Source: Lachnospiraceae bacterium (GTDB lineage: Bacteria > Bacillota > Clostridia > Lachnospirales > Lachnospiraceae). From it: 64,000 nucleotides of DNA. The translations under genes were made by a program, and so were the position numbers. Positions 1 to 10,339 of this stretch are shown in pieces; the stretch's first letter is position 1; each line of letters opens with the position of its first letter. Location: positions 1 to 64,000 of the forward strand of contig JAIKXH010000124.1 of assembly GCA_024684215.1 (NCBI GenBank), given 5' to 3'. The notes under the pieces were generated by a model. That model was not told the DNA's origin and ran no database searches. It saw only the letters and a program-made list of their open reading frames with translations.

Positions 1-1
1 G

Positions 2-1018
2 GCTTGTTCGCTTTTACCGGAAGACGAGGAAAAGTATCAGCTTACCTTGTCCGGAGTGGAGACGGAAATCGAATACGAACTGGCTCAGGTTACAAAAGGA
101 GATGTAGTACTCACAAAAAAATTATATGCTCTTTATCAGGAAGAAAACGGCGAGGAACTCTCATTCGGTGTAGACGGGCGAGAGGTGGAAGCCGTTTTTG
201 TCGTTAAAGGAGAGGAAGTTAAAAAAGGCACGCTTTTATGCAAACTTGCAAGCGACGACCTTGAGGAAGAAAAGGCAAAACTAAGCTATACCATAAACCG
301 AAACAAAATGCTTATTGATCAAGCCAAGGAACTTATGGAATATGACAAAGAAAAACTTGCGGAGAGAAAGCTCAGTAGCATTGATTACAACAATGCGATT
401 TACGATCTTGAAAAAGCACTGTCTGATGAGTGCGAAAGCTATGAGGATGCCATAGCGGTAGCTGCTTTAAAGCTTTCCGAGATAAATGAAAAGCTAAAAG
501 GATGTAAGCTGTATGCCGGTATGGACGGAACGGTATCATATATCAGTGCGGCGCTTACTTCGGGAAACAACAATTATTCCAAGGATATGACTGTAATGAG
601 AATAGTTGACACGTCAAGGTGCGTTTTTGCCTTAGAGACTGAGGACTATAAAGATTATCCGGAATTTTTTGCCGAAGGAAATACCGTGGTTTTAACCAAC
701 AATTCAGGTGAGGAATATCCGACTACCGTTCTTCCTGTAAATGAAGAAACAGGAGAAATGACACTTGAGCTAAACGAATTGGATGACAGATTAACCATTG
801 GTACCAGACTGTTTTGCATAATTACGGTAGACGAAAAAAAGAATGTTTTGAGATTGCCGCCGGCAGCAGTACACCAGGCGATGGATACTTACTATGTATA
901 CAAGACCGATGAGAGCGGACTTAAACAGATCCAATATGTTTCAGTCGGACTTGTCGGCGACGATATGGTGGAAATAACCGATGGATTAAAGGAGGGAGAC
1001 GTAGTTGTTAAGAAGTAA
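2..1018 (+). CDS. HlyD/MacA-like efflux periplasmic adaptor lipoprotein, 5' end cut by window edge
   Basis: Frame open from position 2 (ACSLLPEDEEKYQLT..., Cys codon at 5-7 resembling a lipobox) and continuous with the listed ORF at 47, whose TTG start is internal. C-terminal VGLVGDDMVEITDGLKEGDVVVKK is typical of RND/MacA adaptors. Confidence 0.75.
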   Translation, partial: ACSLLPEDEEKYQLTLSGVETEIEYELAQVTKGDVVLTKKLYALYQEENGEELSFGVDGREVEAVFVVKGEEVKKGTLLCKLASDDLEEEKAKLSYTINRNKMLIDQAKELMEYDKEKLAERKLSSIDYNNAIYDLEKALSDECESYEDAIAVAALKLSEINEKLKGCKLYAGMDGTVSYISAALTSGNNNYSKDMTVMRIVDTSRCVFALETEDYKDYPEFFAEGNTVVLTNNSGEEYPTTVLPVNEETGEMTLELNELDDRLTIGTRLFCIITVDEKKNVLRLPPAAVHQAMDTYYVYKTDESGLKQIQYVSVGLVGDDMVEITDGLKEGDVVVKK

Positions 1019-2045
1019 GATGTTTTTTTTAAGCGTTATCGCCTCCCTTGCACTTGTTTTACCGGGATGCGCTCAGAGCGAAAGTACTGAGGCTGCGCCG
1101 GAGCTTTTAGAGCCTGCGATGGGAACCGAGAATACTGCGTTAGCCGAATACGGCACTGTTTACGTATATAACGGATATACAAGCACTGTGATTCCAAAGA
1201 CGGAGGAATTGTCGTTTTCGGACGGTGGAGAACTAAAAGAAATATATGTAACCATCGGTGAAAAGGTTACCGAAGGTCAGGTGCTGGCCGATTTAAAAAA
1301 CAGTTCTGAAGCGTACGATGAACTGGTTAAAAAACTTAAGGATATGCAGGCGGAAAATGCGGCAGCTGCCAGACAAAGACAGATTGAAATTGAGATTATG
1401 AAGATTAATCTTCAGGATTTTACGAGGCAGGCACTTATCGACAGGCAGAAAAACGAGCTCGCGGCTTTAGATGAGAATTATCTGAAAGGACTTATAGCCA
1501 CTGAAAAAGAAAAACTTTCTGCCAGTACGATAGTAGCGCCTTTTGACGGAGAAATAGTTGCGGTCGGAACTAATAAAAGGGGCGAATATATTGATGAAGG
1601 CGTGCCTTTCATAGTTATTGCGTCAAACAGCGAATGTTTTGTATATTGCGATTATATATCCGAAAAGGCTATAGAGCTTTATGACAAAACGGTTGCAATA
1701 ATAGACGGCGATGAATTTGAAATAACCTATGTGCCGTACGGCGAAGGTGTTATTACCAAACTTATGGCCGACGAGGAAGACTATTATTCAATATTTAAGG
1801 TTGAGAGGGGAGGAACGGCTCTTATCGGACTTCCCGCGAGTATCGGGCTTGTAAAAAATGTAAGAGAGAACGTCCTCAGAGTACCGGTTAAAGCCGTACA
1901 TAAAGAAAACGGTACCAGCTATGTATATGTCGACAATAACGGTACAAGGCAGGCAGTTAGCGTTAAAACCGGTGTTATGGGACTTATGTACGCCGAGATA
2001 ACCGAAGGTTTAAAGGAAGGAGATGTTGTATATGTTGCGGATTAA
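1005..2045 (+). CDS. HlyD/MacA-like efflux adaptor lipoprotein
   Basis: Signal peptide with lipobox (LALVLPGC); barrel-sandwich/coiled-coil organisation; C-term VKTGVMGLMYAEITEGLKEGDVVYV. TTG start preceded by AAGGAGG. Confidence 0.75.
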   Translation: MLRSKMFFLSVIASLALVLPGCAQSESTEAAPELLEPAMGTENTALAEYGTVYVYNGYTSTVIPKTEELSFSDGGELKEIYVTIGEKVTEGQVLADLKNSSEAYDELVKKLKDMQAENAAAARQRQIEIEIMKINLQDFTRQALIDRQKNELAALDENYLKGLIATEKEKLSASTIVAPFDGEIVAVGTNKRGEYIDEGVPFIVIASNSECFVYCDYISEKAIELYDKTVAIIDGDEFEITYVPYGEGVITKLMADEEDYYSIFKVERGGTALIGLPASIGLVKNVRENVLRVPVKAVHKENGTSYVYVDNNGTRQAVSVKTGVMGLMYAEITEGLKEGDVVYVAD

Positions 2046-3087
2046 AAAAGTAGCTCCTTTCTGCCTCGCGATAGCCATTTCTCTTACCGGTGTTATGAAC
2101 GCTTCTGCTATAACGCCGTCAACAAGGATTCTTTCAAAAGAGGATTTAGTTCTTACGGCGGAAACCGGTGTTAATCTTTGTTACACCGAGTACGCGGACA
2201 TAAAATACGAGTCTGACTATTCGGATGCTTCATATGTACAGACACTCGTAACAAAAGGTACATATGTAAACGAAGGCGATCCCATAATCGAAATCTACGG
2301 AAATGTTGATAAGGCGGATATTTTAGAAGCAGAGCTCAAATTAAAAAGAGCCCGTGAGGACTATAACGATTTAGCAGATGAGAAAACCGAAAATGTCAGG
2401 GAAACGCAGGAATTTATAGACAAGATGTATGGCTGGGGTGCCGAGGAACAGATTAAAGTAGGTGAGCTTAGGATGGAGGGAGTAAATATAAAATATGATG
2501 CTCTTCTTGCTAAGCAACAGGCTGTTATAGATGACCTCGTAAAAACGCTTAAAGACATGTATAAAAACAGAGATACCACGTATATCACAGCACCTATAAG
2601 CGGAGAGATCGCTTCCGTAGAGTTTCTTCATAGGGATGATGTATTAAAGGATGGACAGGTTTTGGGAACCATTTATAAAGCTGAAAATGCTTTATATCAG
2701 ACCAACGATTCGGGGAATATGTTTTGGTACGGAATGAAGGTTACTCTGGATGATTATCACGGAAATACCTATGAGGGAAGAGTTGTTTCATGCAAGAATC
2801 CTACCCTTACATCCAAGATTACCTCTGATACGGCTTATATCAAGATTGAAGGAGAACTTCCGGAAACCTTGCCGCTTAGGCTTGGGGCAACTTATGAAAC
2901 GGTATCTTTTAAAAATGTAATTGTTTTAAGTGCAAACGAGTATCATAAGGATGAGTACGGAAGTTATGTTTTGGAAGTTACTGACAGAGGAAATATAAGG
3001 CATTATTTCACGGCGGGAAGAACCATATCCGGAAAAACCGTCGCACTTGACGGGCTTTATGAAGGCATGGAAATAATTACCAGATAA
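2032..3087 (+). CDS. HlyD/MacA-like efflux adaptor, third tandem copy
   Basis: MLRIKKVAPFCLAIAISLTG signal peptide; coiled coil; C-term ISGKTVALDGLYEGMEIITR. The ORF track start is 2023; ATG at 2032 is better spaced from AAGGAAGGAGA. Confidence 0.7.
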   Translation: MLRIKKVAPFCLAIAISLTGVMNASAITPSTRILSKEDLVLTAETGVNLCYTEYADIKYESDYSDASYVQTLVTKGTYVNEGDPIIEIYGNVDKADILEAELKLKRAREDYNDLADEKTENVRETQEFIDKMYGWGAEEQIKVGELRMEGVNIKYDALLAKQQAVIDDLVKTLKDMYKNRDTTYITAPISGEIASVEFLHRDDVLKDGQVLGTIYKAENALYQTNDSGNMFWYGMKVTLDDYHGNTYEGRVVSCKNPTLTSKITSDTAYIKIEGELPETLPLRLGATYETVSFKNVIVLSANEYHKDEYGSYVLEVTDRGNIRHYFTAGRTISGKTVALDGLYEGMEIITR

Positions 3088-3129
3088 ATAATTAATTTTT
3101 AACGGGTTTTTCAATATAGGAGATAGATT

Positions 3130-5919
3130 TTGTTTCACATAATGCTACAAAAGCTTTTGCATAAGAAGTGGATGATGCTTTGCATGGTACTTGGAAATGT
3201 TCTGCTGATTGCAATAGCATGTGCATACCCGATGTTTAGGGATGCATCACTTACAAGAATGCTTAAGGATGAATTTGTTTCTTACGAAAAAAGAACCAAT
3301 AAAGATTCATCGGTTATAAGCATCACGGGAAAGCTTAGAAAAAAAGGAAATACAAAAGGATACGAGTGGTCAAAGGATAAGGCGGAAAATCTTTTAAACG
3401 ATATGCAGCTCGATGGGGGACTCCTCTTAAAGTACAATTATCTGCAAACCACATCCGCGACACCCACCGTAATGAGGGAGAGTAGCTTAAAGGACGGCAG
3501 ATATACGCTCTGCAGTATGGACGGACTGCAGGATAACATCGAACTCATAAGCGGAGATATGTTTTCCGGTGAAATCATAGACGGGGATACCATAGAAGTT
3601 ATGGTGACGATAAACTGCTTTGTGAGAATGGAGCTTTTGGTGGGCGAAGAACTGGAGTTTAAATATATTAAACTTCCAAACGGTAATCCGCTAAAAGTAA
3701 AGGTCTGCGGCGTGTTTGCTCCCTTAGAGGAAGCAGCCGATTATTGGCAAAAGGATGTCAATCTGCTTTCAAGCGATTTCTTCGTAATGGATACTCTCTA
3801 TAATGAGATATTCCTTGACAATCCTTTGGATTACGATCAAAACACCACATGGTATATCGGATTTGACTATACTACACTTACATACGATAAAGTTGATAAG
3901 CTTCTTGGCGATACTTACATGCTTTTAGACGAATCGTCGGAGTACGGTGAGGTTGAAAGGCCTGCTTATCTGAAGTTTTTGGAAAACTATCTTGTAAACG
4001 AGAAAAAGATTCAGGCAACGCTTATTATTTTGCAGGTTCCGGTGCTTGTACTTTTGCTTGCATTCATATATATGATTTCAGGACAAATGTACAGTATGGA
4101 ACAAAACGAGATATCTGTAATGATGAGCCGAGGAGCAAGCAAGGGTCAGATACTTTCGCTTTATTTAATGCAATCCGTGCTTGTAAGCGCTATAGGATGC
4201 GTTATAGGCCTTCCGCTTGGAGCGCTTTTGTGCAGAGCTCTGGGCTCGGCAAGTGCATTTTTGGAGTTTAGCGGCAGAAGAGCTTTATCTGTAACCATAA
4301 CCCCCGGGGTACTTATCTATATGGCGGGAGCGGCGGTCCTTTCAGTACTTATGGGAGTATTGCCATCGGTTATAGGAAGCAGAGGCTCCATCGTAAAGAC
4401 TCTTGCATCAAGAGCAAGGAACAAGACGCCTCTTTGGCAGAAATTATTCTTGGATGTAATATTCCTTGGTGTATCCATATATGGATATTACAATTTTTCA
4501 AGACATAAGGATGCTCTTGAGGCCAGCGTACTAGCGGGGGAATCATTAGACCCTCTTTTGTATTTGAGTTCCTCTTTGTTTATACTCGGAGCGGCGATGC
4601 TTATGCTCAGGCTCATTCCGCTACTTGTCAGGCTTATAAACCGCATAGGAGAGAGAACATGGCCGGCGTTTGTTTATGCATCATTTTGTGAAATAATCAG
4701 AAGTGTTAAGAAACAGTACTTTATTATGATTTTCCTTATCCTTACCGCATCACTGGGAATATTTAACACCACTGTGGCAAGGACGATTGCCTCCAATAAC
4801 GAGAGAAATCTTGAGTATAAAGCCGGTGCGGATATTGTATTAAAGGAAACATGGGCCAACAATAAATATATAGTGGCCATGGATTCGGATATTCCTCTTG
4901 TATATACGGAGCCTGACTTTGGAAAGTATGAAATGTTATCCTGTGTAGATAAAGCGGCAAGAGTTTACGAGGATGATATGGCAACCTTCAAGGGCGATTA
5001 TATTAAGGTGATGGGAATTAATACCAAGGAATTCGGTGAGGCCACAGCACTACCCGCAAATCTCCTTGAAAAGCACTATTACGACTATCTCAATGCCATG
5101 AGTTATGAGACAAATCTGATACTTGCTTCATCGAGCTTCAGGGATGTTTTGGAATACGGAGTGGGAGACAGCATAACATATAAACTCTCAGGTGAAGAGG
5201 TAACCGGAGTTATAGCGGATTTTGTTGAATATTTCCCCGGATTTGAAAATCAGATTACTGCGTATAATGCGGACGGAACCGTATATAAAAAGACGCAGTA
5301 TCTTATAGTCGCACATTTGTCTGAACTTCAGGGTGCAATAGGCGTTAAGCCATACAAAGTATGGATAAAACTAAAAGATGGTGCAAACGCCGATGAGCTG
5401 TATGACTATATAAGGGATAACGGAATAAAGGTTTCTGAGTTTGAAGACCTTTCACTTGAAATAGAGGATATGAAATCCGATACACTTTTCCAGGGGACAA
5501 ACGGAATCCTTACCCTGAGCTTTATGGTTATTTTGGTTCTTTGTTTTATAGGTTACCTGATATATTGGACACTGACGATCTCCTCGAGAGAGCTTTTGCT
5601 GGGTGTACTCCGCGCAATGGGTATGTCAAAAAACGAAGTGTTCGGTATGCTTATAATAGAGCAGTTTTTCTCTGCAATAATTCCGCTAGCCTGTGGCGCC
5701 GGAATAGGAATACTTTCTTCGAAGCTTTTTGTTCCGCTTATTCAGATCGCGTACTGCGGAGGAAATATGATCCTGCCGTTAAAGCTTGTTACCCTTCCGG
5801 GAGATATGATACGAATGTTTGTGATAATCATAGTCATGATACTTGCTTGCTTTATAGTACTTGCCAGACAGGTTTCCGGACTGAAGATATCTCAGGCTCT
5901 TAAACTGGGAGAGGACTAA
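3130..5919 (+). CDS. FtsX-like ABC transporter permease (929 aa, two FtsX-type halves)
   Basis: Repeated FtsX-type TM segments (MEQNEISVMMSRGASKGQIL; SSRELLLGVLRAMGMSKNEVFGML); follows the adaptors with an AGGAGA SD. Confidence 0.8.
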   Translation: MFHIMLQKLLHKKWMMLCMVLGNVLLIAIACAYPMFRDASLTRMLKDEFVSYEKRTNKDSSVISITGKLRKKGNTKGYEWSKDKAENLLNDMQLDGGLLLKYNYLQTTSATPTVMRESSLKDGRYTLCSMDGLQDNIELISGDMFSGEIIDGDTIEVMVTINCFVRMELLVGEELEFKYIKLPNGNPLKVKVCGVFAPLEEAADYWQKDVNLLSSDFFVMDTLYNEIFLDNPLDYDQNTTWYIGFDYTTLTYDKVDKLLGDTYMLLDESSEYGEVERPAYLKFLENYLVNEKKIQATLIILQVPVLVLLLAFIYMISGQMYSMEQNEISVMMSRGASKGQILSLYLMQSVLVSAIGCVIGLPLGALLCRALGSASAFLEFSGRRALSVTITPGVLIYMAGAAVLSVLMGVLPSVIGSRGSIVKTLASRARNKTPLWQKLFLDVIFLGVSIYGYYNFSRHKDALEASVLAGESLDPLLYLSSSLFILGAAMLMLRLIPLLVRLINRIGERTWPAFVYASFCEIIRSVKKQYFIMIFLILTASLGIFNTTVARTIASNNERNLEYKAGADIVLKETWANNKYIVAMDSDIPLVYTEPDFGKYEMLSCVDKAARVYEDDMATFKGDYIKVMGINTKEFGEATALPANLLEKHYYDYLNAMSYETNLILASSSFRDVLEYGVGDSITYKLSGEEVTGVIADFVEYFPGFENQITAYNADGTVYKKTQYLIVAHLSELQGAIGVKPYKVWIKLKDGANADELYDYIRDNGIKVSEFEDLSLEIEDMKSDTLFQGTNGILTLSFMVILVLCFIGYLIYWTLTISSRELLLGVLRAMGMSKNEVFGMLIIEQFFSAIIPLACGAGIGILSSKLFVPLIQIAYCGGNMILPLKLVTLPGDMIRMFVIIIVMILACFIVLARQVSGLKISQALKLGED

Positions 5920-5986
5920 AAAGTACCGGAGTGTTTTCAAGTTCGTAATAAGGAGAAATACATAATCTCAATAAGCGAGAGATAAC

Positions 5987-6034
5987 AGACCAAATAAAAA
6001 ACAAAATAATAGACCAAATAAAAAACAAAATAAA
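5987..6034. repeat. Two tandem 24-nt repeats (agaccaaataaaaaacaaaataat)
   Basis: Copies at 5987-6010 and 6011-6034 differ at one position. Confidence 0.85.
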
Positions 6035-6037
6035 AAA

Positions 6038-6079
6038 ACAGGCGATAGAGTAAGTAATTACTTTACCGTCTGTTTTTGT
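6038..6079. terminator. Rho-independent terminator between convergent genes
   Basis: acaggcg...cgtctgt stem with inner gtaa/ttac-type pairing, then TTTTT. Confidence 0.6.
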
Positions 6080-6140
6080 ATGTTATGACATCTTGTTATA
6101 TGTCACTAAATGTTTAAATCAATAAATGTTACGTGATTAT

Positions 6141-7262
6141 TTATTTCTGTCTGGTATAAAAAGTATAATACGTAGGTGCACATGCTGCGGTGATTTTTTC
6201 GTCAATTCCGTAGGATGATAAGATATCGTCTGTCATTTTGATGATATCATCATGTGAGCAGATTTTTAATCCGTATTCAGAACACTTTGTCATGTAATCA
6301 TCATCGGGCATTACACCGTTTGAAACAGCATCATAGAAAACATAGTATTTGTTTTTTACAAGCTCTTCATAATAGGTTTCGTAGTCCTCGTCGGCATTTT
6401 GCTCTCTGAAATCTTCAAATGAGTATGCATCGCAGGTATAGTCTTCGGAATACTCCATATTCGCAGGAACAAGATCGTCTATCCAGCTTATGGGAAGAGC
6501 ATCCATGGGAATTATGGGAGTGCTGAGTCCTGAATAAGTTGTGCATGAGAAGAGCCTGTATGTCTCACCGTCGGAAGATATAAATGAAGATGAGGAGTAA
6601 TATATAGCAGCTCCGCCGCTACCGTCCTCTATGATGTATCCGGCATAGTTGATATTGGTATTTGAACGGTAGAATGTCTGCTTTGCACAGATAAGGGTGA
6701 GTTCGTCAAACATAGGGCGAATAACAAGATAATCGATAAGCTGTTCGGAGTATTCCTCACCTCTGTCGTAAGTAAGTTTAAGCAAAAGCTCGGGTTCGCC
6801 GTTTAAGCAGCAATCAATGAATGCATACTCCGCAGAAACAAGGTCTGAGGGAAGAGAATCTGTGTCAAGTCCCTCTTTGTGTCCGTCCAGGAGATCTTCA
6901 TATGAATATGTACCGTCATTAAAATACTGAGTGGCGTTTACATATACATTTTCATTTCCCAAAAGAAAGTTTTTGTATCTTTCGATTGAAGCAAGAGCGG
7001 TTTCTGAGGTGAAAGCTGAAGTGTCAGCCTCGTCAAAGACTGAAGTGCCTGAATCTGCTGCGGGCTCTGAAACGGGCTCTGAGGCAGGCTCGGTTACTTC
7101 TGATTCGGTACTTGATGCGGTATTTGCATCATCCGAAACGTTTTGGTTATCGGTTACGATGGGCTCAGAGGGTAATTCCTGAGAGCTGTCTTTTGCGCTG
7201 CAACCTGAAAGAACAGCAATAAGTGCAGATGAAAGAATTAATGCTAATAATCTTTTTTTCAT
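6141..7262 (-). CDS. Hypothetical lipoprotein
   Basis: MKKRLLALILSSALIAVLSGCSAKDSS lipobox; S/E/P-rich linker; no recognised domain. Confidence 0.7.
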   Translation of the reverse strand: MKKRLLALILSSALIAVLSGCSAKDSSQELPSEPIVTDNQNVSDDANTASSTESEVTEPASEPVSEPAADSGTSVFDEADTSAFTSETALASIERYKNFLLGNENVYVNATQYFNDGTYSYEDLLDGHKEGLDTDSLPSDLVSAEYAFIDCCLNGEPELLLKLTYDRGEEYSEQLIDYLVIRPMFDELTLICAKQTFYRSNTNINYAGYIIEDGSGGAAIYYSSSSFISSDGETYRLFSCTTYSGLSTPIIPMDALPISWIDDLVPANMEYSEDYTCDAYSFEDFREQNADEDYETYYEELVKNKYYVFYDAVSNGVMPDDDYMTKCSEYGLKICSHDDIIKMTDDILSSYGIDEKITAACAPTYYTFYTRQK

Positions 7263-7369
7263 GGTTTTTCTCTCCTTTATAAAATGAATATATGTTTAAA
7301 TTTGCACGGTGTCAATCGGCAGCGTACTAAAAATTGTTAATAATTTAGAGTTTTTTTAAAAGATTATTA

Positions 7370-7398
7370 TTGAAAGAAATATATATATAAATTATAAT
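7370..7398 (+). promoter_or_regulatory. Sigma-A type promoter for glyA
   Basis: TTGAAA (7370-7375), 17-nt spacer, TATAAT (7393-7398). Confidence 0.7.
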
Positions 7399-7448
7399 GT
7401 AACCAATTTCGTTTAAAAATTTGCATATTTATGCAAAAGGAGGATTAT

Positions 7449-8690
7449 ATGTATTCACTTGATGAAGTTAGAAACGTTGACCCCGAGATCGCCGAAGCGA
7501 TAGTTGCCGAAACCAACAGACAGCAGGAGCATATTGAACTCATCGCTTCAGAAAACTGGGTAAGCAAGGCAGTTATGGCAGCTATGGGCAGCCCTCTTAC
7601 CAACAAATACGCTGAAGGATATCCCGGAAAGCGTTACTACGGCGGATGCGGATGTGTTGATGTGGTTGAGGATCTTGCAAGAGACCGTGCTATGAAGCTT
7701 TACGGATGTACTTATGCAAATGTACAGCCCCATTCGGGAGCACAGGCTAATCTTGCGGTTCAGTTTGCTCTTTTACAGCCCGGCGATACCGTTATGGGTA
7801 TGAACCTCGATCACGGCGGACACCTTACTCACGGTTCACCCGCTAATATTTCAGGCGCATATTTCCATATTGTTCCTTACGGAGTTAACGACGAAGGCTT
7901 CATCGATTACGATAAAGTAGAAGAAATTGCTAAAGAATGCAAACCCAAGATGATCATCGCAGGCGCTTCCGCATATGCGAGAACCATCGACTTCAAGCGA
8001 TTCAGAGAAATTGCCGATGAGGTCGGAGCTTTCCTTATGGTTGATATGGCTCATATTGCGGGACTTGTGGCAGCAGGACTTCATCCCTCACCCATTCCCT
8101 ATGCGCATGTTACCACCACTACCACTCACAAGACACTTCGCGGACCCAGAGGCGGTATGATCTTATCAAGCGCAGAGTTTGCAGAGGAGCATAAGCTCAA
8201 CAAGGCTGTATTCCCCGGAATCCAGGGCGGCCCTTTGATGCATGTTATCGCTGCAAAGGCTGTTTGCTTCAAGGAGGCACTCGAGCCTTCATTTAAGGAA
8301 TATCAGACACAGATCGTTAAGAATGCTCAGGCTCTTTGCAAGGGACTTCAGAGCCGCGGAATCAAGATCGTATCGGATGGTACCGACAATCACCTTATGC
8401 TTATGGATCTTACTCCTTTCGGACTTACCGGTAAGGAGGTTGAAAAGCTCCTTGATGAGGCACATATCACTGCCAACAAGAACACCATCCCCAACGATCC
8501 CAAGTCACCTTTTGTAACCAGCGGTATCCGTCTCGGAACTCCCGCAGCTACATCAAGAGGACTTAAGGAGGATGACTTCGATAAGGTCGCAGAAGCTATC
8601 GCTCTTGTTGTAAAGGGCGGAGCAGATAAGGTAACAGAAGCCAGAGCAATCATCAAGACTCTTACTGACAAATATCCTTTGAATGCATAA
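7449..8690 (+). CDS. glyA: Serine hydroxymethyltransferase
   Basis: [39 protein letters not shown]...; [14 protein letters not shown]-Lys motif. The AAAGGAGG SD lies inside the longer ORF called at 7431, so ATG 7449 is preferred. Confidence 0.95.
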   Translation: MYSLDEVRNVDPEIAEAIVAETNRQQEHIELIASENWVSKAVMAAMGSPLTNKYAEGYPGKRYYGGCGCVDVVEDLARDRAMKLYGCTYANVQPHSGAQANLAVQFALLQPGDTVMGMNLDHGGHLTHGSPANISGAYFHIVPYGVNDEGFIDYDKVEEIAKECKPKMIIAGASAYARTIDFKRFREIADEVGAFLMVDMAHIAGLVAAGLHPSPIPYAHVTTTTTHKTLRGPRGGMILSSAEFAEEHKLNKAVFPGIQGGPLMHVIAAKAVCFKEALEPSFKEYQTQIVKNAQALCKGLQSRGIKIVSDGTDNHLMLMDLTPFGLTGKEVEKLLDEAHITANKNTIPNDPKSPFVTSGIRLGTPAATSRGLKEDDFDKVAEAIALVVKGGADKVTEARAIIKTLTDKYPLNA

Positions 8691-8724
8691 ACATCAAATA
8701 TAAAAAAGTTATTACGATAATATT

Positions 8725-8760
8725 GCACCTCTGCGTAGAACGGCAGGGGTGCTTTTTCTT
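8725..8760 (+). terminator. Rho-independent terminator after glyA
   Basis: GCACCTCTGC gtagaacg GCAGGGGTGC TTTTTCTTT. Confidence 0.85.
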
Positions 8761-8927
8761 TAATATATGAAGAGAAAAGAGGAGAGTATAAATATTTGAA
8801 CAAAAAAAATAAAAAGAAATTGTTAAAAAAGTATATATTTAACATTGTAAAATTTTTATCATTTTGTTATTCTATCTTTCGTAAAGTAACCGTGCCAAAA
8901 GGCACAGAATTTCAGAGGAGAAAAATT

Positions 8928-10157
8928 ATGAAAAAGTTTTCTAAAATCGCCGCAGTAGCACTTGCAGCAATCTCTGCTTTTGCTCTTTGCGCATGTGGAA
9001 ACAACGGATCCGCAGAAAACAACGCTGCAAACACCGACGCAGCAACTTCAGGACTCAAGGCCGGATTTATCTGCCTTCACGATGAGAACTCAACCTACGA
9101 CCTCAACTTCATCAACGCAGCAAAGGCTGCTTGTGACAAGCTTGGCGTAGAGTGCGTTATCAAGACAAATATCCCCGAGGGACAGGAAGCTTACGATGCA
9201 GCAGTTGATCTTGCAGATGCAGGATGCAATTTCGTATTCGCTGACAGCTTCGGACACGAGGATTACATCATTGAGGCTGCTAAAGAGTATCCCGATGTAC
9301 AGTTTTCACACGCAACCGGAACCAAGGCTCACACCGAGGGACTTTCAAACTTCCACAACGCTTTCGCTAACATCTACGAGGGACGTTATCTTGCAGGTAT
9401 CGCTGCAGGTATGAAGCTCAACGAGATGATCGATAACGGAACCATTACCGCAGACCAGGCTAAGATGGGTTACGTAGGTGCTTACACTTACGCTGAGGTT
9501 ATTTCAGGATATACTTCATTCTATCTTGGAGCTAAGAGCGTTTGCCCTACCGTTACCATGGAAGTAACCTTTACCGGTTCATGGTATGACGAGACCGCAG
9601 AGAAGACCGGAGCTCAGACTCTTATCGATGACGGCTGCGTTCTTATTTCTCAGCACGCTGACTCAATGGGTGCTCCTACCGCATGTGAGACCGCAGGTGT
9701 TCCTGACGTTTCTTACAACGGAAGCACTGCTTCAGCTTGCCCCAATACCTTTATCGTTTCTTCAAGAATCAACTGGGAGCCTTACTTTGAGACCGTTCTT
9801 ACCGCTATCGCAAACGGAGAGAACTATCCTGTAGATTTCTGCGGAACCCTCAGCGACGGTTCAGTTGCTCTTACCGATCTTGGTACTGCAGCAGCAGAAG
9901 GCACTGCAGAAGCAATCAAAGAGGCAGAGGCTAAGCTTACTGCCGGAGAGCTTCATGTATTTGATACCGCTACCTTCACTGTAAACGGTGAGACTCTTAC
10001 CTCTTACATGGCTGACGTAGATTCAGATGCTGATTACACTCCCGATCACGAAGCAATCGTTGACGGATACTTCAACGAGTCCGGTGACGGACTTAGAAGT
10101 GCTCCTTTCTTCGATATCCAGATCGACGGAATTACTCTTCTTGATACCAAGTTCTAA
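8928..10157 (+). CDS. BMP family lipoprotein (nucleoside/purine ABC transporter substrate-binding protein)
   Basis: MKKFSKIAAVALAAISAFALCACGNN; BMP fold motifs; next to NupA/YufO-like ATPase. SD at GAGGAG favours ATG 8928 over the longer ORF at 8796. Confidence 0.88.
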   Translation: MKKFSKIAAVALAAISAFALCACGNNGSAENNAANTDAATSGLKAGFICLHDENSTYDLNFINAAKAACDKLGVECVIKTNIPEGQEAYDAAVDLADAGCNFVFADSFGHEDYIIEAAKEYPDVQFSHATGTKAHTEGLSNFHNAFANIYEGRYLAGIAAGMKLNEMIDNGTITADQAKMGYVGAYTYAEVISGYTSFYLGAKSVCPTVTMEVTFTGSWYDETAEKTGAQTLIDDGCVLISQHADSMGAPTACETAGVPDVSYNGSTASACPNTFIVSSRINWEPYFETVLTAIANGENYPVDFCGTLSDGSVALTDLGTAAAEGTAEAIKEAEAKLTAGELHVFDTATFTVNGETLTSYMADVDSDADYTPDHEAIVDGYFNESGDGLRSAPFFDIQIDGITLLDTKF

Positions 10158-10195
10158 TTAAAGAGAGTTTAAATCAATATTTTATAAGATTAATA

Positions 10196-10225
10196 CAGGC
10201 TCGGCGTTTCATTGCGCCGAACCTG
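10196..10225 (+). terminator. Hairpin after the BMP gene (possible partial terminator)
   Basis: CAGGCTCGGCG tttcattg CGCCGAACCTG; no strong T tract. Confidence 0.5.
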
Positions 10226-10339
10226 CATTGTCATATAAAGGCAAAACTATTTTACAGATATCTTCAAATTTGGAGATATCTGTAAAGTTGCTTTGTAAAG
10301 ACGGGCAAAATAAGTATTTGTTTTTAGAAGAGGGATGTA

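Noticed and set aside
4-207. + strand 67-aa ORF at the left edge
   Set aside because: Overlaps the adaptor reading frame, low-complexity basic sequence, no SD; the frame at position 2 is the real one.
7431-7448. Upstream ATG for glyA
   Set aside because: The SD AAAGGAGG lies within these codons; ATG 7449 has correct spacing.
8390-8845. - strand ORF of 151 aa over glyA 3' end
   Set aside because: Antisense shadow ORF; no homology recognised and it crosses the terminator.
8796-8927. 44-residue N-terminal extension of the BMP lipoprotein
   Set aside because: AT-rich, KNKKKLLKK-type sequence; the signal peptide starts at 8928 with its own SD.
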